DNA of 64,000 bases from Fermentibacter sp963718745 [NCBI: Candidatus Fermentibacterota bacterium] (GTDB lineage Bacteria > Fermentibacterota > Fermentibacteria > Fermentibacterales): assembly GCA_963718745.1 (NCBI GenBank), contig OY970370.1, positions 1 through 64,000 of the forward strand. Direction: 5' to 3'. Both the position numbers and the translations under genes were made by a program. Positions 43,838-53,077 of the stretch are shown here, piece by piece (the stretch's first letter is position 1; each line of letters starts with the position of its first letter). The notes beneath the pieces are model-generated. The model worked only from the letters and a program-made list of their open reading frames with translations. It made no database searches and was not told the origin of the DNA.

Positions 43838-45499
43838 ATGCAGACAGAACTGCAGTTCGCATTCCAGGCCGCCCTGGTGATCATCTGCGCAAAGTTCCTC
43901 GGTCGTTTCTTCGAGAGGAAGCTTGGCCAGCCATCCGTGATAGGAGAGGTCGCAGCCGGTCTCGCGATCGGACCTTTCGCGCTCGGCGGCCTGGCGATCC
44001 CTGCAGTTACGGTTCTGCTGCCAGTCTTCGGCAGCGTCACCCTTCCCGCGATCGGTCCCCTCTTCCCCCTGGGCGAGGGGGGCGTATTCGACCAGGGTCT
44101 GCTCCATGCGCTCACGATCATCGGGGCTGTGGTGCTCATGTTCGATGCCGGCCTGGAGACGAACCTCAAGCGTTTCCTGGCCTTCGCGCCGGCAGGGCTC
44201 TCGGCCGGTCTGGGTGGCGCGGTCCTCAGCTTCGCTCTCGGAGCCCTGGCGGCTGTGTGGCTGGGTCATGCCGGGTCATTCACCGATCCTGTCGCACTGG
44301 TGCTCGGAGCCATAGCCACCGCGACCTCGGTCGGCCTGACGGTGCGCGTGCTGGGCGACCTCCGGAAGATGAATTCGCCCGAGGGGGCGACGATCCTCTC
44401 CGCGGCAGTGATCGACGATGTGATAGGCCTGGTCTTCCTGAGCCTGGTCTTCGCGATGGGCTCGTCCTTCGGCTCCTCGGAATCCATCCTCATGGAGGCC
44501 GGCGTGGTAACGCTGAAGGCGGTCGTCGTATTCGCAGGCCTCCTTCTCACGGGTCTTCTCCTGAGAAGAAGGGTCTCGAAGCTCCTGCTCAAGCTCGGTT
44601 CGCTCGAGGCTGCAGGTGCCGCCGCGCTGGCGATCGGCCTCCTTGCCGCCGGCCTGGCGGAGGCGTCGGGACTTGCTCTCATCGTCGGAGCATACGTGAT
44701 CGGGCTCGGCCTCTCGGAGACCGACATCGTACGCGTCCTCCACAATGCTCTCGAGCCCATCAAGGAGCTCCTTGTCCCCGTGCTCTTCTGCGTCACGGGG
44801 ATGATGGCGGACCTTTCAGGAGCCGGTTCGGTCCTCCTGTTCGCGATCGTCTACACGGTTCTGATATGCATCGGCAAGATCGCAGGCTGCGGGCTGCCGA
44901 GCCTTGCCTTCGGCTTCAACTTCCGCGGCGCGCTGCGGATCGGCGTCGGGATGCTGCCCAGGCAGGAGGTCGGGCTGATAGCAGCCGGCCTGGCCCTCTC
45001 GAGGGGCCTCATCGACAGTTCCGACATGGCTGTGGTCATCCTGATGGTCCTCATCACCGCCGTGGCCACCCCGCCCTGGCTGGCGAAGCTCTTCCGGACA
45101 GGGCGCGGAATGAAGAGAGACATGCATGTACCGGGGGAGGAGCAGGAGCAGGTCACCGTGCCATTCCCCGAAGAGGCCCTGGCCGACTTCTTCGCGGAGG
45201 GGACGGTCTCCCTCTTCAGTACGGCCGGCTATTTCGTGTTCAGGCTCCCGGTGCAGGGCAAGTCCTGGGATCTCCGCAAGGACGAGACCGCGATAACGAT
45301 CTCGACGAACGGACGCTTCATGGTGGTCACCGCCGACAGGTCGAGCATGATCAAGGCCGTGACCTTCATGACGGAGTACCTGTCCCAGATGAAATCCATG
45401 CTGAACCATCTCGACAGCAGGGACGAGGCGTCCATCCGCAGGATGATGTACGGCCTGGAGAAGTGCGGGGACGAACCCTGCAGGGACGTGGATGAATGA
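43838..45499 (+). CDS. CPA2-family cation/proton antiporter with C-terminal cytoplasmic domain
   Basis: 553 aa. About 12 transmembrane helices occupy residues 5-410 with 'VIGEVAAGLAIGPFALGGLA', 'VVLMFDAGLETNL' and the ion site 'SAAVIDDVIGLVFLSLV'. A C-terminal domain of about 130 residues ('FPEEALADFFAEGTVSLFS', 'RKDETAITISTNGRFMVV') is not RCK and may be the contact for the EIIA partner encoded just upstream. It exchanges Na+ or K+ for H+. It is convergent with the MscS-like gene, 6 bp apart. Confidence 0.87.
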   Translation: MQTELQFAFQAALVIICAKFLGRFFERKLGQPSVIGEVAAGLAIGPFALGGLAIPAVTVLLPVFGSVTLPAIGPLFPLGEGGVFDQGLLHALTIIGAVVLMFDAGLETNLKRFLAFAPAGLSAGLGGAVLSFALGALAAVWLGHAGSFTDPVALVLGAIATATSVGLTVRVLGDLRKMNSPEGATILSAAVIDDVIGLVFLSLVFAMGSSFGSSESILMEAGVVTLKAVVVFAGLLLTGLLLRRRVSKLLLKLGSLEAAGAAALAIGLLAAGLAEASGLALIVGAYVIGLGLSETDIVRVLHNALEPIKELLVPVLFCVTGMMADLSGAGSVLLFAIVYTVLICIGKIAGCGLPSLAFGFNFRGALRIGVGMLPRQEVGLIAAGLALSRGLIDSSDMAVVILMVLITAVATPPWLAKLFRTGRGMKRDMHVPGEEQEQVTVPFPEEALADFFAEGTVSLFSTAGYFVFRLPVQGKSWDLRKDETAITISTNGRFMVVTADRSSMIKAVTFMTEYLSQMKSMLNHLDSRDEASIRRMMYGLEKCGDEPCRDVDE

Positions 45500-45505
45500 C
45501 CGGGG

Positions 45506-47005
45506 TCAGATACCGAAGAATCCCCTGATCTTCGAGATGATGTCGGCCCGGGTCCTCGTGGCCGCCTTCACGGGCGACCCCGAATCCTTTGCGATCCTCT
45601 CGGCGTTCTCTCTCAACCGCTCCTCGAGTGCGGCGGAGAGCCCCTCCACGGCATTCGAATCAGTGCTGATCACAGACGCGAAGTCCTGCTTCGTGAGCCT
45701 GATGACCTCCGTCTCGTCTTCCGCGATGACGGAGGCCGATCTCGGCTCTCCGGTCAGGAGGCTCATCTCCCCGAAGAAGTCCCCGGCGCCGAGCATCGCG
45801 ACCACTGCTCTGGAGGCGGGCACGCCCGAGGATACCTCGACACGCAGCCTTCCGGACTTGACCAGGAACATCGAGTCCCCTGTCTCTCCCTGCACGACCA
45901 GGCTCTCTCCGTTCGAGAACCTCTGGATGCTCGACGAAGTGGAGATCGAGACTATCTGATCGTCCGACAGGCCCTCGAAAAGCGGGATCGAGCGGAGCTC
46001 GGCATAGATCGTCTCGTTGGCGGAGTCCTCCCTCTTCTTCTCGAGGTCCTCCGGGATCATGCGCACGTTCACGTCCCTGATCGGGAACGGTATCTCTATG
46101 CCGGAGCGCTTGAGCGCGTACCAGATCCGCGTCGCCACCGCATCCAGCACGGCAGGTTTCCGCGCATAGTCGTCCATCCACAGCCTGATCTCGTAGTCGA
46201 TCGAGAAGTCTTCATATGTCTTGAGGAACACCTGCGGCGGGGGATCGGTCCGAATCTCGCCTATTTCCCTCGTCGCCGACAGGAGAGTGCTCTTGACGAT
46301 GCCGGGCGGGTGCGGATATGCGATTCCCAGGGTGAACCTTGCCATGAAGGGAGTTATCCTGGACAGGTTCGTGATCTTCTGCTTCGTGATGCTCGAGTTG
46401 GGGTGTATCACCATGTGAGCGTTCCTGGTCCGGAGCGAGATGGTGCGCCAGCTCATCTGGACGACCTGACCCTCTTCTCCGTCGATCTCGACCCAGTCCC
46501 CCACGGCGAACGGCTTCTCCATCTGCAGGGCAAGTCCGGCTACCACGCTGCCGAGGACATCCTGCAGAGAAAGGCCCACGACCGCGGACAGGACCGTCGA
46601 AGTGACGAGCAGGGCATTCAGGTCCACATGGAACACGTTCTTCAGCAGGTTGACGGCCACGACCGCCAGGACGGCGAAGTTGATGACGTCGATTATGAGG
46701 CGCGGGATCGAGATATGCCTGCGGCGCTTCAGGAAGTAGTCCCAGAGGAGCACGTTCATGAGCTGCAGGAGTGCGTTGGCGGACAGTATGACCGATACGG
46801 AGAGGAAGACCTTCATCAGGAAGCTCTCCATGTCCGGACCGGAGGCAGCCGTGATGTTGTAGGCGGACAGAGCCAGGACAGCGAAGAAGACCCAGAAGCG
46901 GAGATGCCTGGCATCGCCGAACTGCCTCAGGAGACGCAGCACAAGCCCTGCTCCGAGACCCAGAGCGACGGCTGTCAGCAGGCCGTTGACCAATTCAGGG
47001 CTCAT
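45506..47005 (-). CDS. MscS-family channel with cyclic-nucleotide-binding domain
   Basis: 499 aa. Four to five N-terminal helices are followed by the MscS pore and beta domains ('LLVTSTVLSAVVGLSLQDVL', 'EKPFAVGDWVEIDGEEGQVV', 'PNSSITKQKITNLS'). A C-terminal cNMP domain at about 350-465 has 'LVVQGETGDSMFLVKSGRLR' and 'FFGEMSLLTGEPRSASVIAE', the phosphate-binding cassette. It may be a ligand-gated, mechanosensitive-like channel. GGAGG lies 6 nt before ATG 47005, which overlaps the stop of the MFS gene by 11 nt. Confidence 0.87.
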   Translation of the reverse strand: MSPELVNGLLTAVALGLGAGLVLRLLRQFGDARHLRFWVFFAVLALSAYNITAASGPDMESFLMKVFLSVSVILSANALLQLMNVLLWDYFLKRRRHISIPRLIIDVINFAVLAVVAVNLLKNVFHVDLNALLVTSTVLSAVVGLSLQDVLGSVVAGLALQMEKPFAVGDWVEIDGEEGQVVQMSWRTISLRTRNAHMVIHPNSSITKQKITNLSRITPFMARFTLGIAYPHPPGIVKSTLLSATREIGEIRTDPPPQVFLKTYEDFSIDYEIRLWMDDYARKPAVLDAVATRIWYALKRSGIEIPFPIRDVNVRMIPEDLEKKREDSANETIYAELRSIPLFEGLSDDQIVSISTSSSIQRFSNGESLVVQGETGDSMFLVKSGRLRVEVSSGVPASRAVVAMLGAGDFFGEMSLLTGEPRSASVIAEDETEVIRLTKQDFASVISTDSNAVEGLSAALEERLRENAERIAKDSGSPVKAATRTRADIISKIRGFFGI

Positions 47006-48497
47006 TCCCATCCTCCCCGTTCTCGCGATTATCGCCATCCGCCGGCGGTTCGCAAGCCTCTCCCGGGCGTCGGCTCCTCGACAGCACCGCGGTCAGGGCC
47101 ACGACCCCCACCGAGGCGAATGCGAGAACCCTTCTGATGACCGCCGTGAATGGCCTGGCCTCCGGTTCATCGACCCAGAAGAGCGGAATGAGGGCGGTGA
47201 GCCTCAGCACCCCGGTCAGGAAGAACAGGACCTGCATGGGATGGAAGACGTACTCGCCGACCATCACGTACGGCGGCATCAGGACTCCGGATAGCAGCAT
47301 CGTCACGATCATGCCGAGTCCGCACACGGCGGCGTACATGCCCGAGAAGGCCTGTCTCCTCTCGGGCGGGGCGATGGACAGGACGAAGTTTGTCGAGACG
47401 ACGGCGGCGCCTGCCCACATGATCCCCGAGAGGACCGCCTCGAAGTAGATGAACACTGCGCTGCCGGGAGACGCCGCCACCCAGAACATCGGGTTGATGG
47501 CTCCCAGTATCACTGCAACGGCCATCGCATTCCGGTTTCCCCAGCGGTCGATGAACCTTCCCCAGGCACGGAGGGACAGCATGGCCGCTATCGTGCTCAG
47601 CGTGCCGTATATCTGTATGGAGAAAACGCTGAGGTTGAGCACGCCGATCATGAACGGCTGCCAGAACGGAGCCCCGACGCCCACCGCGAGCATCCACCAG
47701 AGGCCGAAGAGCGAAAGCCTCCTGAAGTTCGCGTCTGCGAACGGAGCGACCATCATGGAGACGAGCGGCTCCGTCTCCACGTCCTTGCTCCGCTCCGGCT
47801 GCCTCCTCAGTATGCTCAGACCGAAGAGCCCGAGCACTCCTGCAGCCGAGAAAAGCACGAGGAAGGCGTATCCGGCATGCTCACGCAGGCCGGTGAGCCC
47901 GAGCGCGGATGAGATGCCACCTGCGATCGCACCCGGGCGCTCGTCGAACAGGTCTATACCGATTCCGAAGACGTAGCCGGCCGCGAGACCCGCCAGCATC
48001 AGGATCTGGTTCCTCCTTGCGAAGAAGCGGCCTCTGATCCTTCGTGGCACCATGTCGCCGATCCATCCCATCCAGGCGTTCGTCGAAACGGCCTGAAGGG
48101 CGGTGGAGACCACGAAGGCCGCGAGGAAGGCATCCAGCGAGCCGCGTCCGGCGAGGATGAACGGCAGAGCTCCGAAGAACGGCGTCATTCCCCTCCCGAG
48201 TGCGGCGAGGAGGATCACCGCCCGCTTCCGCCTCGTCAGGGAGCGGGTCATGGCCACCCCGAGGGGCTGGAAGAGCTGGGAGACCTGGCCGGCAGCCGAC
48301 AGCAGACCGAAGTGCATCGGCCCGGCACCGAGCAGGATGGCGAGCTTGGTCAGGAAGACCGATCCGGGTCCGGCGAGGCTCGCGAAGATCTGCGAGAAGA
48401 GCCCCTCGGTGATCGAGATGTCGATGGTCTGGCGGAGTTCGGACCCGCCCCCCTTCCGGACCCTCCTGGACATTTCTCTCGCTTTCCGGCCGATCAA
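46995..48497 (-). CDS. MFS transporter
   Basis: 500 aa with about 12 transmembrane helices. 'NAWMGWIGDMVPRRIRGRFF' is a loop 2-3-like GxxxD-RxxRG motif. The N-terminal region 'ITEGLFSQIFASLAGPGSVF' and the long C-terminal tail (about 30 charged residues) are otherwise undistinguished. Substrate unknown. Met9 (48473) is an alternative start. It is followed by the MscS-like gene in an overlapping pair. Confidence 0.8.
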   Translation of the reverse strand: MIGRKAREMSRRVRKGGGSELRQTIDISITEGLFSQIFASLAGPGSVFLTKLAILLGAGPMHFGLLSAAGQVSQLFQPLGVAMTRSLTRRKRAVILLAALGRGMTPFFGALPFILAGRGSLDAFLAAFVVSTALQAVSTNAWMGWIGDMVPRRIRGRFFARRNQILMLAGLAAGYVFGIGIDLFDERPGAIAGGISSALGLTGLREHAGYAFLVLFSAAGVLGLFGLSILRRQPERSKDVETEPLVSMMVAPFADANFRRLSLFGLWWMLAVGVGAPFWQPFMIGVLNLSVFSIQIYGTLSTIAAMLSLRAWGRFIDRWGNRNAMAVAVILGAINPMFWVAASPGSAVFIYFEAVLSGIMWAGAAVVSTNFVLSIAPPERRQAFSGMYAAVCGLGMIVTMLLSGVLMPPYVMVGEYVFHPMQVLFFLTGVLRLTALIPLFWVDEPEARPFTAVIRRVLAFASVGVVALTAVLSRSRRPGEACEPPADGDNRENGEDGNEP

Positions 48498-48562
48498 GGC
48501 CCTGATCAGGCTCGAATCTAACCGGTTTCGTCGGAATGGTGGAAAGCGGGGGGAAATGATGT

Positions 48563-48595
48563 GGAAAGCCCGGACGGTTTCCCGCCCGGGCTTCC
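48563..48595 (-). terminator. Hairpin between MFS gene and secreted protein gene
   Basis: GGAAAGCCCGG pairs with CCCGGGCTTCC (one bulge) around a short loop. It lies downstream of the minus-strand gene at 48632 and upstream of the MFS gene, so it probably ends the former's transcript. Confidence 0.55.
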
Positions 48596-48631
48596 GTGAT
48601 GCTGCTCATGTTTCCGGGATCGCCCCCGGGG

Positions 48632-49108
48632 CTAGCCTCCCAGGGGGAGATTCCCGAAGTAGTCGCTGAGGCGCCAGCGGCCGTTGTCCCGCTGGAGCTC
48701 GACCGTGATGGTCCCCTCGTTGCCCATGAAGGAATAGTCGACGGGCAGCAGGGCCCTGGATCCTTCGAGGACGGCAGGGCCGACCTCGAACTCCACCATG
48801 GCCAGGAGACCGAGCAGTGCGTCGGAAGTCAGCACATCGCGCAGGAGCGCTCTCGAATCCTCGCTTCCGATCGTGGACGCATCCACCGGGATCCCGAAGC
48901 CGCTGACAAGGTCGGCGAGCCTTTCGGGATTCGACTCGGCCAGGGAATCCACCATACGGAAGGCGCTTCCCGAGAGAAGGGACAGGGCCGTCGTGCTGTC
49001 ACGTATCGTCACGGCATGAAGGAACCTGTCCAGGACGCTCTCCGGACCCGTACCCTGCGTGGCAGGGCCGGCCTGGAGCAGCGCAGCCGATAAAAGCAGA
49101 GCTATCAA
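48632..49108 (-). CDS. Small secreted protein, NTF2-like fold suspected
   Basis: 158 aa. A signal peptide 'MIALLLSAALLQAGPA' precedes 'VLDRFLHAVTIRDSTTALSL', and the C-terminus is 'VELQRDNGRWRLSDYF'. Both are reminiscent of DUF4878/NTF2-like lipoproteins that bind small ligands or domains, but no lipobox Cys is present. Function unknown. It is divergent from der. Confidence 0.6.
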   Translation of the reverse strand: MIALLLSAALLQAGPATQGTGPESVLDRFLHAVTIRDSTTALSLLSGSAFRMVDSLAESNPERLADLVSGFGIPVDASTIGSEDSRALLRDVLTSDALLGLLAMVEFEVGPAVLEGSRALLPVDYSFMGNEGTITVELQRDNGRWRLSDYFGNLPLGG

Positions 49109-49192
49109 ACCGTCACCTCTTTCCCGGGCAGCCTGCGAGGTTTCCGCATGAGCCCGATGCCCGTATAATCACCATCTTGCGGAAGGAATGAC

Positions 49193-50491
49193 ATGGCTGC
49201 ACCGACGGTTGCGATAATAGGCAGAGTAAACACAGGCAAGTCCACCCTCTTCAACAGGTTGGTCGGCGGCAGCTCAGCCATCGTGTCCGACTTCCCCGGT
49301 GTCACGAGGGACAGGAACATCGCCCTCGCGAACTGGTCCGGACACGATTTCTTTGTAGTCGACACCGGTGGCCTTGTTCCAGGCAGCGAGGATCCGATAC
49401 AGTCGGCGATCGAGAGACAGGTGGGTTTCGCCCTGGACGAGGCCGACGCCGTCATCCTGGTCGTGGACGGCTCCACAGGCCTTCACCCGTTCGATTCCGC
49501 CGCCGCGGACCTGATCCGCAGGTCGAAGCGGCCGGTGATCCTGGCCGTGAACAAGGCTGAGAGCCTGCGAGTGATGCAGGCGGCACCGGAGTTCTACACC
49601 CTCGGGATAGGCGAGCCCTATCCAGTCAGCGCCCTGCATGGAACCGGCTCGGGCGACCTGCTGGACGCCCTCGTGGCGCTTCTCCCGAAAGAGGAGCACG
49701 AAGGGATCGAGGCCGTCTCCCTGGCCATCATCGGCAAGCCGAACGTCGGCAAGAGCTCCCTCTACAACCGTCTCGCCGGTACCGAACGCGGGATCGTGTC
49801 CGAGATCCCGGGGACCACCCGAGACTCCACGGACACATATGTGCAATGGAAGGAGAGGACCTTCAGGCTCGTGGACACGGCCGGCCTCAGGCGGACCGCA
49901 AGGAGCATGGAGGATCTCGAGTTCTACAGCACTCTGAGGTCATGGAAGAGCGTACAGAGATCAGACGTGGTCCTCATGATGATGGACGGCAACGAGATAC
50001 CATCCGTGCAGGACCTCAGGATAGCGGGCAAGGCCTGGGAGATGGGTCGTGGTCTTATAATCGGCGTAAACAAGCTCGATCTCGGCTTCGACCGCAAGGT
50101 ATGGCTGGAGGCCCTTCTCGATCGGTTCCACCCTGCCAGGTGGGTCCCCGTGATGTTCTTCTCCGCCCTCCACGGCACGGGGGTCGGCAGGATCCTCCCG
50201 ATGGCGGCCAGGGTCTCGGACGACAGGAACGCCGCGCTCCCGACATCGGAGATAAACAGGAAGCTCGAGGAGGCCACGGAGGCGGTGCAGCCGCCCTCAC
50301 CCAAAGGGAAGCCCATCCGCTTCTTCTATGCCACACAGATAACGACCAGACCGCCCAGGATACTCATCTTCTGCAACCGGCCGGACGAGATCCCGGAGAA
50401 CTACCGCAGATATCTGGACAACGCCATGCGGGAGCTTCTGGGACTCAAGGGTGTTCCGCTCAAGATCATCTACAGGAAGAGGGAGCATTAG
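49193..50491 (+). CDS. der: Ribosome-associated GTPase Der (EngA)
   Basis: 432 aa. Two tandem G domains have P-loops 'GRVNTGKST' (residues 10-18) and 'GKPNVGKSS' (181-189), with 'DTGG'/'DTAGLRRT' G3 and 'NKAE'/'NKLD' G4 motifs. A C-terminal KH-like domain ends 'GVPLKIIYRKRE'. It assists 50S subunit maturation. The first P-loop deviates from the usual GRPNVGKST at two positions, and its G4 is NKAE, not NKxD. It is followed immediately by plsY. Confidence 0.95.
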   Translation: MAAPTVAIIGRVNTGKSTLFNRLVGGSSAIVSDFPGVTRDRNIALANWSGHDFFVVDTGGLVPGSEDPIQSAIERQVGFALDEADAVILVVDGSTGLHPFDSAAADLIRRSKRPVILAVNKAESLRVMQAAPEFYTLGIGEPYPVSALHGTGSGDLLDALVALLPKEEHEGIEAVSLAIIGKPNVGKSSLYNRLAGTERGIVSEIPGTTRDSTDTYVQWKERTFRLVDTAGLRRTARSMEDLEFYSTLRSWKSVQRSDVVLMMMDGNEIPSVQDLRIAGKAWEMGRGLIIGVNKLDLGFDRKVWLEALLDRFHPARWVPVMFFSALHGTGVGRILPMAARVSDDRNAALPTSEINRKLEEATEAVQPPSPKGKPIRFFYATQITTRPPRILIFCNRPDEIPENYRRYLDNAMRELLGLKGVPLKIIYRKREH

Positions 50492-51082
50492 TTGACTCCC
50501 CTGCAGGTCGCCCTCCCGGTCCTCGGGTTCCTCTCAGGCTCGGTTCCGTGGAGTTTCCTCGTGGCCCGTGCCCGCGGTGTAGACCTCAGGAAGACGGGAT
50601 CGGGGAACGTTGGTGCCACCAACCTGATGCGGTCCTGCGGCAGGACGGCCGGAGTGGCGGGGCTCGCCCTGGACGCTCTGAAGGGCGCCGCCCCCGCGCT
50701 TGCGGCGCAGTTCGCCACCGGTGACCGGGTCGTCGTCGCGGCCACGGTCGTGGCCGCCGTCCTGGGGCACGTCTTCTCCCCGTGGCTCGGGTTCAGGGGC
50801 GGGAAGGGAGTCGCCACCGCTCTCGGCGGAGTGGCGGTGATGGCGCCGCTGCCCCTTCTCGCCGCACTACTGACCTTCATCATCGTCCTGACGGCCTGGA
50901 GATTCGTCTCGCTTGCCTCGATGGTCGCCGCGCTCGTGCTTACGGCCGCATCCATCCTCCTGCCGGGAGAGGGCGGTCTCCCGGGCCGCATCGCATGCTT
51001 CGCGATCGCGGCGGTCCTTCTCGCAAGGCATGCCGGCAATCTGAAGAGGCTCCTGAACGGCACCGAGAGCCGCCTGTGGTGA
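50492..51082 (+). CDS. plsY: Glycerol-3-phosphate acyltransferase PlsY
   Basis: 196 aa, five-helix membrane protein. Motif 1 'LSGSVPWSFLVARARGVDLR', motif 2 'GSGNVGATNLMR' and motif 3 'GHVFSPWLGFRGGKGVATAL' are all intact. It acylates glycerol-3-phosphate with acyl-phosphate at the start of phospholipid synthesis. The TTG start directly abuts the der stop codon, so it is translationally coupled. Its stop overlaps the next gene's GTG (GTGA). Confidence 0.92.
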   Translation: MTPLQVALPVLGFLSGSVPWSFLVARARGVDLRKTGSGNVGATNLMRSCGRTAGVAGLALDALKGAAPALAAQFATGDRVVVAATVVAAVLGHVFSPWLGFRGGKGVATALGGVAVMAPLPLLAALLTFIIVLTAWRFVSLASMVAALVLTAASILLPGEGGLPGRIACFAIAAVLLARHAGNLKRLLNGTESRLW

Positions 51083-51867
51083 CCCGGGCGGGCTCGCGCG
51101 GTCCAGGGATCATGCTTCTCCTCGGCAGCCTCGCGGCGAAGGAGCTCAAGGTCAGATACAAGCGCTCCCTCCTGGGATTCGCCTGGTTCCTCATCAAGCC
51201 CGTCTTCAACATGGTGGTCTTCACCATAGTCTTCACAAGGATCATCAGGTTCGGAGGGGAGATCGAGCACTATCCGCTGTTCCTCCTCACAGGCCTGCTG
51301 GCCTGGAATTTCTTCTCGTCCTCGCTCAACGCTTCGACGACGAGCCTCATGGACAACACGAGGCTCATCCGCAGCATCAGGTTTCCGAGGGCCGTCCTCC
51401 CCGCCGCGAGCGTGGCGGCGAATGCCGTACACCTGCTCCTTGCTCTGCTGGTGACCGAGATCCTGCTGGCATCGTTCGGGCATCCCGTGACGCTGGCCCT
51501 GTCCGCACTGCTTCCGGCGATCGCACTCCTGATGGTGATGACGACGGGGATCGCGCTGGCGCTTTCGGTATGGAACGTCTATTTCAGGGATGTCTCCCAG
51601 CTTGTGGAAGTTCTTCTGCTGGCTTGGTTCTACGCGTCCCCCGTGATCTATCCGCTCGGCGCGGGGATGCTGCCTCCGAAGGCCGAAGCGCTGATAAGGT
51701 GGAATCCTGTCTCGGGGCTGCTCGAGATCGTCCATTCTGCCATGTACGGCGGATCATGGCCCCCTTCCTGGTGCTGGCTCTCGCTCTCGGTCTGGACGCT
51801 GCTGCTGTTCGCCGGGGGCTGGGCGGCTTTCAGGGCTGCGGAGCCCGCGGTAGTGAAGGAGCTCTGA
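51079..51867 (+). CDS. Polysaccharide ABC exporter permease (Wzm-like)
   Basis: About 262 aa with six transmembrane helices: 'ELKVRYKRSLLGFAWFLIKP', 'YPLFLLTGLLAWNFFSSSLN', 'YFRDVSQLVEVLLLAWFYAS' and the family's 'NPVSGLLEIVHSAMYG' near the end. This is the ABC-2 permease of O-antigen/teichoic-acid exporters. GTG at 51079 is coupled to plsY; ATG 51112 is an alternative. It pairs with the ATPase 1 nt downstream. Confidence 0.88.
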   Translation: MTRAGSRGPGIMLLLGSLAAKELKVRYKRSLLGFAWFLIKPVFNMVVFTIVFTRIIRFGGEIEHYPLFLLTGLLAWNFFSSSLNASTTSLMDNTRLIRSIRFPRAVLPAASVAANAVHLLLALLVTEILLASFGHPVTLALSALLPAIALLMVMTTGIALALSVWNVYFRDVSQLVEVLLLAWFYASPVIYPLGAGMLPPKAEALIRWNPVSGLLEIVHSAMYGGSWPPSWCWLSLSVWTLLLFAGGWAAFRAAEPAVVKEL

Positions 51868-51868
51868 C

Positions 51869-53077
51869 ATGGCGCTCCCCGGTTCGGTGGCCTTCCACGG
51901 CGTGAGCCTGGACTACAGGATCTTCCACGATCGCACCTCCAGCCTCTTCGAGGCGATGGCCAACATGTTCAACAGGCGCACCCGGTCGGAGAGGCTGAGA
52001 GCTCTCGAGAACGTCAACTTCTCGATCAGCCCGGGCGAGTCGGTCGCCCTGGTCGGGGCGAACGGAGCCGGCAAGTCCACCACCCTGAAGCTGCTCGCGG
52101 GCATCTACAAGCCCTCGGGAGGCACCGTCGAGACATCCGGACGCATCGCCTCGCTCCTCGACCTCGGCGTGGGTTTCCACCCCGAGCTGACCGGGCTCGA
52201 GAACCTCTATCTCAACGGTGCCCTGCTCGGTCTGGACCGGAGGAGCATGGCGCCGCTGATTCCAGTCATAGCCGCATTCGCCGGGCTCGAGAGATTCCTC
52301 GATACGCCCGTCAAGTTCTACTCCTCGGGCATGTTCATGAGGCTGGGCTTCAGCCTTGCGACAGCCGTCGAACCCGACATCCTGCTCATCGACGAGGTGC
52401 TGGCAGTGGGCGATGCCGAGTTCCAGCAGCGTTGCCAGGACAGGATCTACGGATTCAGGGGGACGGGGAGGACGATAGTATTCGTCTCCCATGACCCCGC
52501 CGCAGTCAGGAGACTCTGCGACAGGGCGATCTGGCTCGGCGAGGGGAGGGTCCTGATGGACGGTCCCGTTTCGTCGGTCCTGGCGGCCTATGCGAAGGCT
52601 CCGGTGGCGAGGCACTCGGCGGTTTCTACCTCGCCGCGGGAGTGGGGCACGAGGGAGGTCAGATTCGAGAGCGTAACACTCTCCGACTCCGACGACCTGC
52701 CCGCCGCCTCGTTCAGACCCGGGCAGACCATCCGGATCCGGGCCTCCGTCTCCACATCCCTCCCCGGGGGGGTGGACGGGCTCGTGTTCGGCTTCTCCGT
52801 CCACAGGTCCGACGGGGAGAGGATCATAGGCACCAACAACCTCGAACTGAACCAGCCCCTGATATCCTTCAGGAGCCGGGCCCAGGTCGTGCTCGACGTC
52901 GACCTGGAAACGATGGAGCCCGGCAACTACCTGCTCGGGCTGGCACTGACCGATCCCGCCAGGGGGCGGGACTACCACTGGCAGGACTACTTCTATCCCC
53001 TCGCCCTCGCAGGCGGGAGGATGGATCCTCCGGTCACGCTGAAGAAGGCCGCTTGGACAACAGAAGAACCCGTCTGA
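51869..53077 (+). CDS. Polysaccharide ABC exporter ATPase with C-terminal substrate domain (Wzt-like)
   Basis: 402 aa. Walker A is 'GANGAGKSTTLKLLAGI'. The signature 'YSSGMFMRLGFSLA' is the version typical of Wzt/TagH, and Walker B is 'DILLIDEVLAVGDAEF'. Residues about 255-395 form a beta-rich Wzt C-terminal domain ('GLVFGFSVHRSDGERIIGTN'), which in O-antigen export recognises the glycan end cap. It drives export of a polyprenyl-linked polysaccharide through the adjacent permease. The next gene's start overlaps its 3' end. Confidence 0.9.
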   Translation: MALPGSVAFHGVSLDYRIFHDRTSSLFEAMANMFNRRTRSERLRALENVNFSISPGESVALVGANGAGKSTTLKLLAGIYKPSGGTVETSGRIASLLDLGVGFHPELTGLENLYLNGALLGLDRRSMAPLIPVIAAFAGLERFLDTPVKFYSSGMFMRLGFSLATAVEPDILLIDEVLAVGDAEFQQRCQDRIYGFRGTGRTIVFVSHDPAAVRRLCDRAIWLGEGRVLMDGPVSSVLAAYAKAPVARHSAVSTSPREWGTREVRFESVTLSDSDDLPAASFRPGQTIRIRASVSTSLPGGVDGLVFGFSVHRSDGERIIGTNNLELNQPLISFRSRAQVVLDVDLETMEPGNYLLGLALTDPARGRDYHWQDYFYPLALAGGRMDPPVTLKKAAWTTEEPV

